30,580 nucleotides of DNA from a virus (IMGVR_UViG_3300020220_000221:1-30580); one strand, 5' to 3'; shown: positions 8,077 to 15,196, numbered from the stretch's first letter. A program made the numbers and translations. The notes: generated by a model not told the origin, from the sequence alone.

Positions 8077-8877
8077 ATGAAAGACAAAACATTAGGGCCA
8101 CACATTAATCAAGACGAGATACAATTTTATTTAAGAGATATAAGAAAAATAAAAGTCATGACTCCTGAGAGGGAAAAAGAACTGGCAAAACTTATGAAGT
8201 CAGATTCCTTATCTCAAAGAGAAAGATCAACTATAGAGGAAGAGTTGTTGACAGGTAATCTCAGATTTGTCATTACTGTTGCAAAACAATATCAAAATCA
8301 AGGATTAGATTTTCCCGATTTAATTGCCGAAGGTAACTTAGGACTTATGAAGGCAATCAAAAATTTTGATTGGAATAAAGATTTAAGATTTATATCCTAC
8401 GCAGTATGGTGGGTTAAGCAGTCAATTATCCAATCGTTAAACGATAATTCAAGAACCATACGTCTACCTGTAAACGTAGTACAAGATTTACAGAGAGCAA
8501 AAAAAGAAGTAGAAAATAGTGGAAAAAAATTAGATGACAAGTTTAGTACATTACCATCAATCGTTGATTTAGATATGACAATAAGTGAGGATGGAGATAC
8601 TTTAGTTGATTTAATTGCAAATCAAGATGCTGAAGCTCCTGATGCGGCATTTAACACAAAAGATATACTTAAAGATAAATTGATGAGTTTATTGGATGTT
8701 TTAGATGAAAGAGAAAAAATTATTGTTGGTGATTATTTTGGTCTCACAGGAACCCCAAGAACCTTAGAAGATATTGGAACTGATTTTGGTTTAACAAAGG
8801 AACGAGTTAGACAAATCAAAGAAAAAGCCCTACGTCGTTTGAGAAATGACTCTTCAGAATTATTTGATTATTTATAG
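8077..8877 (+). CDS. RNA polymerase sigma-70 family factor (RpoD-like)
   Basis: A 266-residue sigma factor resembling the short primary sigma of Bacteroidota (about 287 residues, no region 1.1). Region 1.2 is at about 12-43. Region 2 is at about 57-128, with NLRFVITVAKQYQNQGLDFP and FISYAVWWVKQSI, the core-binding and -10-melting helices. Region 4 is at about 206-257, with the helix-turn-helix TLEDIGTDFGLTKERVRQIK. Region 3, between RTIRLP and LVDLIAN, is shortened by roughly 20 residues compared with the host protein as I remember it, so the HTH of sigma domain 3 is likely missing. It would bind host core RNA polymerase and redirect it to phage promoters. It lies 10 nt after the preceding gene and is followed by a structured RNA region and terminator. 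Confidence 0.92.
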   Translation: MKDKTLGPHINQDEIQFYLRDIRKIKVMTPEREKELAKLMKSDSLSQRERSTIEEELLTGNLRFVITVAKQYQNQGLDFPDLIAEGNLGLMKAIKNFDWNKDLRFISYAVWWVKQSIIQSLNDNSRTIRLPVNVVQDLQRAKKEVENSGKKLDDKFSTLPSIVDLDMTISEDGDTLVDLIANQDAEAPDAAFNTKDILKDKLMSLLDVLDEREKIIVGDYFGLTGTPRTLEDIGTDFGLTKERVRQIKEKALRRLRNDSSELFDYL

Positions 8878-8979
8878 TCGGGTTGAACCGAGATTACCCT
8901 TACAACTCGGCAGAAGGTGCCTGAAGTCACCAAGGTGCAATTCCTCAATTCTATCCAAATGGTAGAATGAAACTACACT
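8878..8979 (+). ncRNA. candidate structured RNA (3' UTR or small RNA) with predicted pseudoknot
   Basis: About 100 non-coding nt between the sigma-factor stop and the terminator, visibly more GC-rich than its surroundings. An H-type pseudoknot can be drawn: GGGT (8880-8883) with ACCC (8896-8899), and CCGAG (8888-8892) with CTCGG (8906-8910). An alternative hairpin pairs TCGG with CCGA around GTTGAA. Further hairpins: GGTG (8916-8919) with CACC (8928-8931), and ATTCTA (8948-8953) with TAGAAT (8963-8968), extended by CC/GG across a one-base bulge. GGTGC occurs twice. It matches no family I can name; pistol ribozyme, tRNA and hammerhead were considered and rejected. It could be a processed small RNA, a 3' UTR stability element or a riboswitch-like element. 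Confidence 0.5.
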
Positions 8980-9012
8980 CCCCCACCGGTACCAGTGGGG
9001 GTTTTTGTTTTT
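8980..9012 (+). terminator. strong intrinsic terminator
   Basis: Stem CCCCCAC (8980-8986) pairs with GTGGGGG (8995-9001) around an 8-nt loop, followed by TTTTTGTTTTT. It is the most GC-rich element in the window and ends the sigma-factor and structured-RNA transcript. Confidence 0.92.
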
Positions 9013-9016
9013 ATAA

Positions 9017-9040
9017 AAATTAAAAAGTCACTTTTAATTT
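9017..9040. repeat. AT-rich inverted repeat upstream of the membrane protein gene
   Basis: AAATTAAAA and TTTTAATTT flank AAGTCAC-like centre bases, giving a near-perfect inverted repeat 35 nt before the ATG at 9075. It may be an operator or part of a promoter. In AT-rich DNA chance palindromes are common, so confidence is low. Confidence 0.3.
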
Positions 9041-9074
9041 ATTTATTTTAATATTTATCAATAAAAGAAATCAA

Positions 9075-10172
9075 ATGAATAAAAAATTTTTACCATGGTT
9101 TTTACTTTTTTGTGCAATAGGACTTTCGAGTACAGCCGCTTATTATAGTGTAATTGGATTGTCTATTATTTTTTCTGCAGTTGCAATCCCTGTCATAATT
9201 ATGGGGTCTTTTTTGGAAATATCTAAAATTGCAATTGCAACATACCTACATGATAAATGGAAAGAAACATATGGAATTTTAAGAATATATTTAACAATTG
9301 CATTAGTAACCCTTTCAGTTCTTACATCAATTGGAATTTATGGACTCCTTTCAACTGGTTTTCAAAAAAACATTGCAGGTTTGGAAATTAATAATAAAAA
9401 AATTGAAAACATAGAAGTTAAAAAAACAAGATTTGAAGAAATCAAAGGAGAATATCAAAAAGAAAAAACAACACTAGATAAAGATATCACAAACCTAAGA
9501 AATGCACTCTCAACAAATACAACTACTCAAACAGTTGATAGAACAACAGGACAAGTTGTGACCAGAGCAAACGGGGGCAACCGAAAAGCATTCGAATCTC
9601 AATTGAAGGTCGCACAAACTAATAGAGACACATTGTCTAAAAAAATTGAAAATATTAATGATAGTATTACTAAGTTAGACCTGTTAGTTTTGGATTTAAC
9701 TTCACAAGAAATAGAATCAGGGGAATTGGGTGCCATCAAATACCTTAGTGAAATTACAGGATGGAACGTAAAAAAAACAGCAAATTTCTTTATATTAACT
9801 TTGATATTTGTTTTTGATCCTTTAGCAATAGCGTTAGTCATTTCAACCAATCAAGCATTTAAAAATTTCATAAGAAAAGAAGAAGATGAGGTAGAACCAA
9901 TTTATGATGAAGTCGAAGTTCCTGAAAGTTACTTCTACCCCATTAAATCAAAAGTTACTACACAAGTTGAGCCTGAGGTAATTGAAAAAATTGTAGAGGT
10001 ACCTGTAGAAAAAATTGTAGAAGTAATCAAAGAAGTACCTGTAGATAGAATTGTAGAAGTAATTAAAGAAGTGCCTGTAGAAATTATCAAAGAAGTTGAA
10101 AAAGAAAAACAACCAATTGAACAAGAAACAGATATTGAGCAAAATAAAAAAAAGTTAATATATAAAAAATGA
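9075..10172 (+). CDS. multi-pass membrane protein with central coiled coil and repeat tail
   Basis: A 365-residue protein. Three hydrophobic segments lie near residues 6-26, 29-50 and 72-95, followed by a coiled-coil domain at about 100-215. A fourth membrane segment (NFFILTLIFVFDPLAIALVI) is near 235-255. The acidic C-terminal tail ends in the V/E/K/P repeat (VPVEKIVEVIKE units). I recall proteins of this layout in many T4-like and marine myophages, where they are annotated only as membrane or coiled-coil proteins. It opens the lysis region: its stop overlaps the amidase start in ATGA. A holin-like or envelope-associated role is possible but unproven. It follows the strong terminator, so it needs its own promoter in 9013-9074. 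Confidence 0.75.
   Translation: MNKKFLPWFLLFCAIGLSSTAAYYSVIGLSIIFSAVAIPVIIMGSFLEISKIAIATYLHDKWKETYGILRIYLTIALVTLSVLTSIGIYGLLSTGFQKNIAGLEINNKKIENIEVKKTRFEEIKGEYQKEKTTLDKDITNLRNALSTNTTTQTVDRTTGQVVTRANGGNRKAFESQLKVAQTNRDTLSKKIENINDSITKLDLLVLDLTSQEIESGELGAIKYLSEITGWNVKKTANFFILTLIFVFDPLAIALVISTNQAFKNFIRKEEDEVEPIYDEVEVPESYFYPIKSKVTTQVEPEVIEKIVEVPVEKIVEVIKEVPVDRIVEVIKEVPVEIIKEVEKEKQPIEQETDIEQNKKKLIYKK
9999..10106 (+). repeat. three tandem 36-nt coding repeats
   Basis: Units at 9999-10034, 10035-10070 and 10071-10106 encode VPVEKIVEVIKE, VPVDRIVEVIKE and VPVEIIKEVEKE. The first two differ at only a few bases, which suggests recent duplication or slippage. Confidence 0.85.
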
Positions 10173-10765
10173 GTTTTGAGTTAATCAAGTTCGGTAATTT
10201 TTTTTCTCAAGGTATATCCAAATCAAAAAACAAAATAATATTGATGCATTCCTCGAGGAACGCCGACCAATACTTGGCATCATTAAAACTCAGAAATAAC
10301 GGAAAATATGAAAAAGTCCCAAATTACTTCATTTCTAAAGAAGGAAAAGTATTACAACTTTTAGAAGATGAAAAATATTCAAACTTAACTTGTAATAATC
10401 AAATAAATAAAAATTCAATTTTTGTTTGTTTAGAAAATTTGGGTTGGTTAAAAAAAGAACCATTAAAAGATGGACACATTAATTGGATTGGAAGTATTTA
10501 TAAACAAAGGGCACTTCAGAGAACGTGGAGAGAATATTTTTTGTGGGAACCTTATCAAGAAATACAAATTGAAATGGTTAGTGAGTTGTGTAATAAACTT
10601 TTTGAATTAATGCCAATAGAAAAAAAGTTTGTGGGACATAACACAAAAATTAATGGTGTAGAAAAGATGGGGGGTATCTTCAATAGAAGTAATATTCATG
10701 AAGATTATACCGATCTGAGTCCGGCTTTCGACTTTGAATTACTAAATGAAAAATTAAAATTATGA
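10169..10765 (+). CDS. N-acetylmuramoyl-L-alanine amidase (endolysin, Amidase_2/PGRP-like)
   Basis: A 198-residue protein of the zinc amidase_2/PGRP (T7 lysozyme-like) type, which cuts the bond between muramic acid and the peptide stem. Supporting segments: IILMHSSRN (first zinc-ligand His), the strand VPNYFISKEGKVLQLLEDEK, which in this fold is the YH-x-I-DG-x-I-x-Q core, SIFVCLENLGW corresponding to the NxxSIGIEleN strand, a VGHNTK strand, and IHEDYTDLSPAFDFE at the end, equivalent to K-x-DPGP-x-FPW. Some canonical zinc and catalytic positions are altered (TDLSP instead of DPGP). No signal peptide or cell-wall-binding domain is seen, so export would need a holin. Its start and stop each overlap a neighbour by 4 nt. 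Confidence 0.75.
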   Translation: MSFELIKFGNFFSQGISKSKNKIILMHSSRNADQYLASLKLRNNGKYEKVPNYFISKEGKVLQLLEDEKYSNLTCNNQINKNSIFVCLENLGWLKKEPLKDGHINWIGSIYKQRALQRTWREYFLWEPYQEIQIEMVSELCNKLFELMPIEKKFVGHNTKINGVEKMGGIFNRSNIHEDYTDLSPAFDFELLNEKLKL

Positions 10766-11340
10766 ATAGATATTACGAAATTAAATCATTACTTGAGGCA
10801 TCAAAAAAGATGTTAGGTACAAATGTAATAAATGAAAAAAATCAAATTCTTGATAAGTATTACACTAAATTATTGATCGAAGATGATAGTCAAAATTTTG
10901 AAGTTGCAAATCAAGATGAAGAGAATCCTGAAGTTGACAAAGAAACTCGAAAAACAGAAAAAAGTAAAACATATAGAATTACAGGGGGATTAGTTTCTAT
11001 ATACTCTCAGGACAAAAAAAATACAGAATTAACTACCGAGGACAAAAAAGCTTTTCAAGAAAGTATGGATGAATTTGTTGCTGAAGTAACTGAATTGGTT
11101 GATTTCAATAAAATGAATATATACCAACATAATGTTGAATGGTCAGGTAAAATAACTGAATATGACGTTGATTTTTTTATAAGTATTGGGGAAAACAATG
11201 GTGTATACATCAACGGCAACATGATGAAATTAGATGAAGAGTTTGTAGAATTAGTTACAAAATTGAGAGGGTACTTTGAAAAGTTCAAGACAAGATGGAG
11301 TAAAGTATTGGCTATAAGAAAAAAAGCAGTAAATAAATGA
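10762..11340 (+). CDS. hypothetical protein in lysis/structural region
   Basis: A 192-residue soluble protein. The first 40 residues (RYYEIKSLLEASKKMLGT) resemble the short helical leader seen on other probable virion proteins of this phage type. Residues 45-70 are acidic and likely disordered. Residues 75-185 appear to be a globular alpha/beta domain (TYRITGGLVSIYS, NVEWSGKITEYDVDFFIS, NGVYINGNMMKLDEEF). It overlaps both the amidase and the spanin-like gene by 4 nt, so expression with the lysis genes is likely. No family recognised. Confidence 0.6.
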   Translation: MNRYYEIKSLLEASKKMLGTNVINEKNQILDKYYTKLLIEDDSQNFEVANQDEENPEVDKETRKTEKSKTYRITGGLVSIYSQDKKNTELTTEDKKAFQESMDEFVAEVTELVDFNKMNIYQHNVEWSGKITEYDVDFFISIGENNGVYINGNMMKLDEEFVELVTKLRGYFEKFKTRWSKVLAIRKKAVNK

Positions 11341-11690
11341 AAGAATTTATCTTAAAAAATTGGAAAGATTTGTTGCTTATTGTTTTGACAATAATGTTGA
11401 CAATAATATTGATAAAACTTTTTAGACCGATTGAAGATAGATCTGAATTATTGAAATATAAGTTAGAAAAGTTAGACGAAAATATTGACCAACTAAAAAA
11501 AATACAAAATCAGTTAAACGATTCTTTATCAAACTATAAAAAAGACATAAAAAAAATTGATCAAAACATATCCAAAATCAGAGTAGAAAAAACAATCATC
11601 AACAATTATTACGAACAAAAAAAAGACATAATAGAAGGTATGGGTAAAAAAGAAATTGACAGTGCCTTTAAACAAAGATATAAATACTAA
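11337..11690 (+). CDS. i-spanin-like protein (one N-terminal membrane helix plus coiled coil)
   Basis: A 117-residue protein with a single N-terminal membrane segment (about residues 10-28, LLLIVLTIMLTIILIKLF) followed by a long charged coiled coil (35-95). This is the layout of inner-membrane spanins such as Rz, which link to an outer-membrane partner and fuse the membranes in the last step of lysis. Gene position, one gene after an amidase and directly before a signal-peptide-bearing coiled-coil protein, supports this. There is no sequence motif that proves spanin function; a small tail-associated membrane protein is the alternative. Confidence 0.55.
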   Translation: MKEFILKNWKDLLLIVLTIMLTIILIKLFRPIEDRSELLKYKLEKLDENIDQLKKIQNQLNDSLSNYKKDIKKIDQNISKIRVEKTIINNYYEQKKDIIEGMGKKEIDSAFKQRYKY

Positions 11691-11693
11691 AAA

Positions 11694-12113
11694 ATGAAAA
11701 GAATTTTTTTAATCGCCTTCATACTACTATCTACGAATGTATTTTCTCAAAATACTTTGAATAAACAAGATACGTCTGTAATTTGTTTACCAATTCAAGT
11801 CGGAAAACAAATACTAATTGATTTGAATGAATTAGATCGATTAAAAGAACAAACATTATTAGATCAACAAGAACTTAAAGAATTAGAAAAAAAAATAATT
11901 AAACAAGATGGTTTGATAAACATATTAGAGTTGAAAGATCAAAATAACGAAGTTATAATCAAAAATACGGAAGAAAAAGTTAATCTTTTGGAATCTGAAA
12001 ATAAAGATTTGAAAAAAGACATAAAAAAATTAAAAACAAAAAATGTAATTGTTGAAATTGTTTCAGGGTCTTTAGTAAGTGCATTAACATATTTATTAGT
12101 TTTAAAACAATGA
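11694..12113 (+). CDS. exported coiled-coil protein with C-terminal membrane helix (possible spanin partner)
   Basis: A 139-residue protein. Residues 1-19 form a clear signal peptide ending FSQ, a cleavage context frequent in Bacteroidota. There is no lipobox cysteine. Residues 30-115 form a coiled coil and residues 120-137 (VSGSLVSALTYLLVL) a membrane helix at the very C-terminus. A unimolecular spanin has a lipoprotein signal and a C-terminal membrane helix, so this protein has the same topology except for the lipid anchor. Together with the upstream i-spanin-like gene it may form the membrane-disrupting part of the lysis module. Its ATG is 3 nt after the previous stop and its stop overlaps the next gene by 4 nt. 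Confidence 0.6.
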   Translation: MKRIFLIAFILLSTNVFSQNTLNKQDTSVICLPIQVGKQILIDLNELDRLKEQTLLDQQELKELEKKIIKQDGLINILELKDQNNEVIIKNTEEKVNLLESENKDLKKDIKKLKTKNVIVEIVSGSLVSALTYLLVLKQ

Positions 12114-12952
12114 TCCCAAAACCAGATTTCAAAAGTTCTATGAATAAATCATTTTCTCAAATTTCGGCAGATTTGAGAGACAGCGACAGTAGCGGGGCAA
12201 ATGTATTAGACGCAATGAATTTTAAAAACTTGATAAATGCAGAACTCAAAGAAACTGACAAATCAAGAAAAAAAAATTTCACAGATTTTTTGAATAGTGA
12301 AGAAGATTTACAACATATAAAAAAAATAATCAGCACTGGTAAAAAAACCTCAAGTTGGCAAAAAAGAAAAGAAATCAAAAAGTATTTGAAAGATATTAAC
12401 GATATAGATGACTTTTTAAAAAGTTATCAAACTCATTTAACAAGTAAAAAAGAAGAAACGAAAGAAGCGACCGCCTCGGGATCTGCAGGACAATATTCAT
12501 CTTTATTTTCGGGTGAAATGAAAGAAACTGAAAAAACAAACAATAAGAATGTTAAAAAAATTCCTGAAAAAAAATCAAAAGAACATTCACAAGATGATGG
12601 GGAGAGTTATACGAAAACAAAAAAAGTAGAAACAAAAGAAGCCACATCATCAGCTTCCTCAGGACAATATTCCACTAACAAAGTTTGGGCGAAATCTATG
12701 AATAAAAAAGATTTTAGGGGATATTCAAAAACTCAATTACCTGGTGGAAAATTTGTAAGAGTTAAGAAAAAATGCAAAAAATTTCCTTATTGTAATCAAG
12801 GAGATATTAATGCACTTTCATTATTTGAAAATAAAAGTTTACAAAAAGTAATACAAAAAATAAGTAGTGAAAGAAATATACACGAAGATATAATTTATCA
12901 AGTAATTCTTGATGAATTGAATAAAACAAATATCAATAATATTTATAAATAA
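12110..12952 (+). CDS. probable virion-associated protein with duplicated ETKEAT-GQYS motif
   Basis: A 280-residue basic protein. A 15-residue motif occurs twice, ETKEATASGSAGQYS at 116-130 and ETKEATSSASSGQYS at 174-188, with 12 of 15 positions identical. Each copy sits in a Ser/Thr/Lys-rich linker. A conserved-looking block follows: TQLPGGKFVRVKKKCKKFPY, with two Cys around it, then CNQGDINAL and a helical end. I recall similar EAT-Ser-Gly-Tyr segments in structural proteins of large marine and freshwater phages; this is memory, not a search. It follows the lysis genes with 4-nt overlap. Function not established. Confidence 0.6.
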   Translation: MIPKPDFKSSMNKSFSQISADLRDSDSSGANVLDAMNFKNLINAELKETDKSRKKNFTDFLNSEEDLQHIKKIISTGKKTSSWQKRKEIKKYLKDINDIDDFLKSYQTHLTSKKEETKEATASGSAGQYSSLFSGEMKETEKTNNKNVKKIPEKKSKEHSQDDGESYTKTKKVETKEATSSASSGQYSTNKVWAKSMNKKDFRGYSKTQLPGGKFVRVKKKCKKFPYCNQGDINALSLFENKSLQKVIQKISSERNIHEDIIYQVILDELNKTNINNIYK

Positions 12953-12959
12953 AAATATA

Positions 12960-14258
12960 ATGGAAAATTTATACAACATAGAAAAACAAGTTTCTAAAAA
13001 TTTGAAAAAAATTGTCAAAGAAAAAGATGACACTTTAAAATTGTCTAAAAATCGAAAATTTGATTATGTAGAAGACAAAGAGATTTGTGACGAATGTGGT
13101 GGTTATAAAAGTGGTGAAATGGTTGAAGGATTGATGTGTGAGTGTGGTGGTATGAGAGAAAATCAAGTTTATGAAAGGTACTCTAAAGGTCAAAAATACA
13201 TTGCAAGACAAGCAGAACCGCACGATAAAATAGATGCGGAAGATTTCAAAGTTTTGAGATCTAAAAAAAAGAAAGAGATGAAAGAATACGATGATTATTT
13301 GTTAGATATCCCAAGTGACTTAAATATGGATGATAAATCGAACGCCCCATCACCTGACAATTATTATGGAAATGATGAATTTGAAGAGTTAAAAATAGAC
13401 GATAACATGCCGGCATACAAAACAAAATGGAAATATGATATGGAAGAATCAGAATGTGTTGAGTGCGGTTACATGGAAGAAGGAGAAACTGAGGAAGGAA
13501 ATAAATTTACTTATGAATTAGAATTGGCAAGAGATAAAGGTAAAAAAGAATTTTCTGTTGACGGTAAAAAATATCCTGTAAAAGAATCATATCAATTCAC
13601 TGAAAATGAAATGGTTAATTTTATAGAAAGAATTGTAGAAGAAGAAAAAAAATTCAGAGCCGGTAAAGAACCAAAAGGTTACAGAGAATATGATAAAGCC
13701 CATAGACAAGATAAAAAACAAAACAACGAGTACATTGAAAGTGTTGTCAAAAAAATGAAAGATTATCTCAAAACAGGATCTAAAGGTAAATTTTCATTCG
13801 ACCCCAAAATATTTCCGGCAGGAAATGGTGAGTTAGCTGAAATGGATAAAATGGCATACACCCCATCTGATGCGGTTGGTGAATATATCGAAAACTTCAC
13901 AGCGGCGGCGTTGGAAAACATTGATTACGACACTTTTGAACCAAACAAAGAATGGGTTGACGATAATATTGTAGGGTCTTCAAGAACCGGTAATAATCCA
14001 GATTGGGCAAATGCAGTAGAAACACCTACAAACAAAAAAAGAAAAGAAATCAAAGACAAAAATCTTTGGAGAAAAACTGAGTTAAAGGCCTACAATAAAG
14101 CACCACAACCTGTGTATAAAGAAACTGCAGGAAATAGTAAAGATGGGTCATCAAATATAATGAAAGCTTTGGAAAGTCATAACAGAGAAGATAAAAAGTT
14201 GACAGAGGAATTTTCTAGAATGAAAAACTTGATTGGGTACTCTTCAAAAACTCAATAA
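12960..14258 (+). CDS. large acidic protein with cysteine knuckles, probable virion or assembly protein
   Basis: A 432-residue, strongly charged protein. Cys motifs: CDEC (43-46) with CEC (60-62), which could hold one zinc, and a lone CVEC (166-169). Around 211-230 there is a helix YQFTENEMVNFIERIVEEEK that resembles the LTE-x-x-L-x-x-L-I-x-x-I motif at the start of the protein at 26702. The C-terminal 35 residues (ALESHNREDKKLTEEFSRMK) form a helical tail. Much of the rest is low-complexity and likely flexible. It is followed by an independent gene and a terminator, ending the lysis/structural block. No family recognised; scaffold or internal virion protein is the most plausible guess. Confidence 0.6.
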   Translation: MENLYNIEKQVSKNLKKIVKEKDDTLKLSKNRKFDYVEDKEICDECGGYKSGEMVEGLMCECGGMRENQVYERYSKGQKYIARQAEPHDKIDAEDFKVLRSKKKKEMKEYDDYLLDIPSDLNMDDKSNAPSPDNYYGNDEFEELKIDDNMPAYKTKWKYDMEESECVECGYMEEGETEEGNKFTYELELARDKGKKEFSVDGKKYPVKESYQFTENEMVNFIERIVEEEKKFRAGKEPKGYREYDKAHRQDKKQNNEYIESVVKKMKDYLKTGSKGKFSFDPKIFPAGNGELAEMDKMAYTPSDAVGEYIENFTAAALENIDYDTFEPNKEWVDDNIVGSSRTGNNPDWANAVETPTNKKRKEIKDKNLWRKTELKAYNKAPQPVYKETAGNSKDGSSNIMKALESHNREDKKLTEEFSRMKNLIGYSSKTQ

Positions 14259-14298
14259 TTTACTTTTATAATCTTATTAATAGTTTTTCATGTAAGTC

Positions 14299-14769
14299 AT
14301 GGAAAATAACTTTTACGAATATATTGCAAGACCACTTTCTAAAGAAGAAATTGATATTTTAATAAAAAGAAATAATATAATACCAGAAAAGATGGAGTTA
14401 TATTATGATTTCTGTTTTTCTTTATACAATCTAATACTAGAAACTTTTTTAGGTAACACATCTTCAGTCAATGAAACAAAAGTCGAAATGAATGAGTCCG
14501 ACATGGTAAATCATTTTAATTGGTGTTGGCAAAAAACAATCAACAATTTTGAGAAAGAAGGCATCAATTTTAATATTGATGGGGACCATAAATTTTATTT
14601 CAAGGATTTTTTCCTTGAAATTTTTTATTTGCAAAAAAATGATAAAATTAAAAGTGCGATAGACATTTTTTTTGAAGACATTTTCGGTAAAGACAAAAAA
14701 TACACTCAATCAGACATGGACATAATGTTGAATATTTACAACTACTTAGATAGAAATTTAATCATATAG
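14299..14769 (+). CDS. hypothetical helical protein
   Basis: A 156-residue protein rich in aromatic residues, Asn and Asp. Predicted mostly helical (IDILIKRNN, FCFSLYNLILETF, MVNHFNWCWQKTINNFEKEG, YFKDFFLEIFYLQK). No cofactor-binding or catalytic motif is visible. It starts 40 nt after the preceding stop and its TAG lies in the 5' arm of the terminator at 14768-14789, so it is the last gene of its transcript. No family recognised. Confidence 0.6.
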   Translation: MENNFYEYIARPLSKEEIDILIKRNNIIPEKMELYYDFCFSLYNLILETFLGNTSSVNETKVEMNESDMVNHFNWCWQKTINNFEKEGINFNIDGDHKFYFKDFFLEIFYLQKNDKIKSAIDIFFEDIFGKDKKYTQSDMDIMLNIYNYLDRNLII

Positions 14770-14789
14770 TGTTTACAAAAACACTTTTT
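14768..14789 (+). terminator. intrinsic terminator
   Basis: AGTGTTT (14768-14774) pairs perfectly with AAACACT (14779-14785) around ACAA, followed by a short T-run. The stem includes the stop codon of the preceding gene. Confidence 0.8.
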
Positions 14790-14799
14790 AAGAATAAAT

Positions 14800-14807
14800 T
14801 ATAAATA
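14800..14807 (+). promoter_or_regulatory. possible promoter element TATAAATA
   Basis: TATAAATA, identical to the T4 late-promoter core, lies 10 nt after a terminator and 25 nt before the histone-like gene. A promoter is needed here because the upstream transcript ends. The 8-mer is common by chance in such AT-rich DNA, so this is only position-supported. Confidence 0.35.
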
Positions 14808-14832
14808 ATAAACGATTTTAAAAAAACAAAAA

Positions 14833-15009
14833 ATGAATACGTTAGAACAAATCAAAACACTTACCGAACAACTTAACAGTGATACTACAAAGTTTTTTAA
14901 TGGTAACAAAAGTGCTGGTACAAGAGCAAGAAAATCGGCACAAGAACTAAAGGCATTATTACAATTATTAAGAACTGAAATTTTGAATCATAAAAAAACA
15001 GACCAATGA
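14833..15009 (+). CDS. histone H1-like (Hc1-type) DNA-binding protein
   Basis: A 58-residue protein whose middle, FFNGNKSAGTRARKSAQELK, matches the core of the short histone H1-like proteins of Bacteroidota (Hc1 family), in which an N-terminal helix is followed by K-A-A-G-T-R-A-R-K-A-A-Q-E. Host versions usually continue into a Lys/Ala-rich tail that is nearly absent here, so this is a core-only version. It would bind or bend DNA, either compacting phage DNA or interfering with the host nucleoid. It stands alone after a terminator with a possible promoter, and its TGA overlaps the ATG of the next small membrane gene. Start chosen at the only ATG in the right position. Confidence 0.7.
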   Translation: MNTLEQIKTLTEQLNSDTTKFFNGNKSAGTRARKSAQELKALLQLLRTEILNHKKTDQ

Positions 15010-15194
15010 TCAAATTAGAAACTTTTTTATTTTTCATTTTTGTATTTTCTTGTTTATCTCTGATAAACATAGTTGTAAAATTTATAGTCAACTTGTTACA
15101 ACCTAAACCTGATAAAATTAAACTTACAAGACAGGAACTATTTTTTTATGGTTTTACTCTTAGTTATATATTGACATACTTAATAAAAAATTAA
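15006..15194 (+). CDS. small two-helix membrane protein
   Basis: A 62-residue protein with two predicted membrane segments: about residues 6-30 (FLFFIFVFSCLSLINIVVKF) and 45-60 (LFFYGFTLSYILTYLI), separated by a basic loop KPDKIKLTRQE. Size and topology would allow a holin role, but it is not next to the amidase. It overlaps the histone-like gene by 4 nt and is followed by the next gene after 2 nt. No family recognised. Confidence 0.6.
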   Translation: MIKLETFLFFIFVFSCLSLINIVVKFIVNLLQPKPDKIKLTRQELFFYGFTLSYILTYLIKN

Positions 15195-15196
15195 TA

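Noticed and set aside
8878-8945. Resemblance to the pistol ribozyme (pseudoknot followed by GGTGCAA)
   Set aside because: Pistol needs a stem pairing GCAA near the cleavage site with an upstream TTGC, which is absent, and the P1 loop does not pair well downstream. Hammerhead was also rejected because its CTGANGA core is not intact.
8895-8956. tRNA-like features in the intergenic RNA: a CTGAAGT loop like a Phe anticodon and a TGCAATT stretch like a T-loop
   Set aside because: The stem around CTGAAGT leaves an 8-nt loop, the T-arm has only three pairs, and no 7-bp acceptor stem can be formed with the flanking bases.
8062-12951. TATAAATA at 8062, 11679 and 12944, each 7-8 nt before an ATG, as late promoters
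   Set aside because: In AT-rich sequence several copies of this 8-mer are expected by chance, the position would leave almost no leader, and the sites overlap stop codons of upstream genes.
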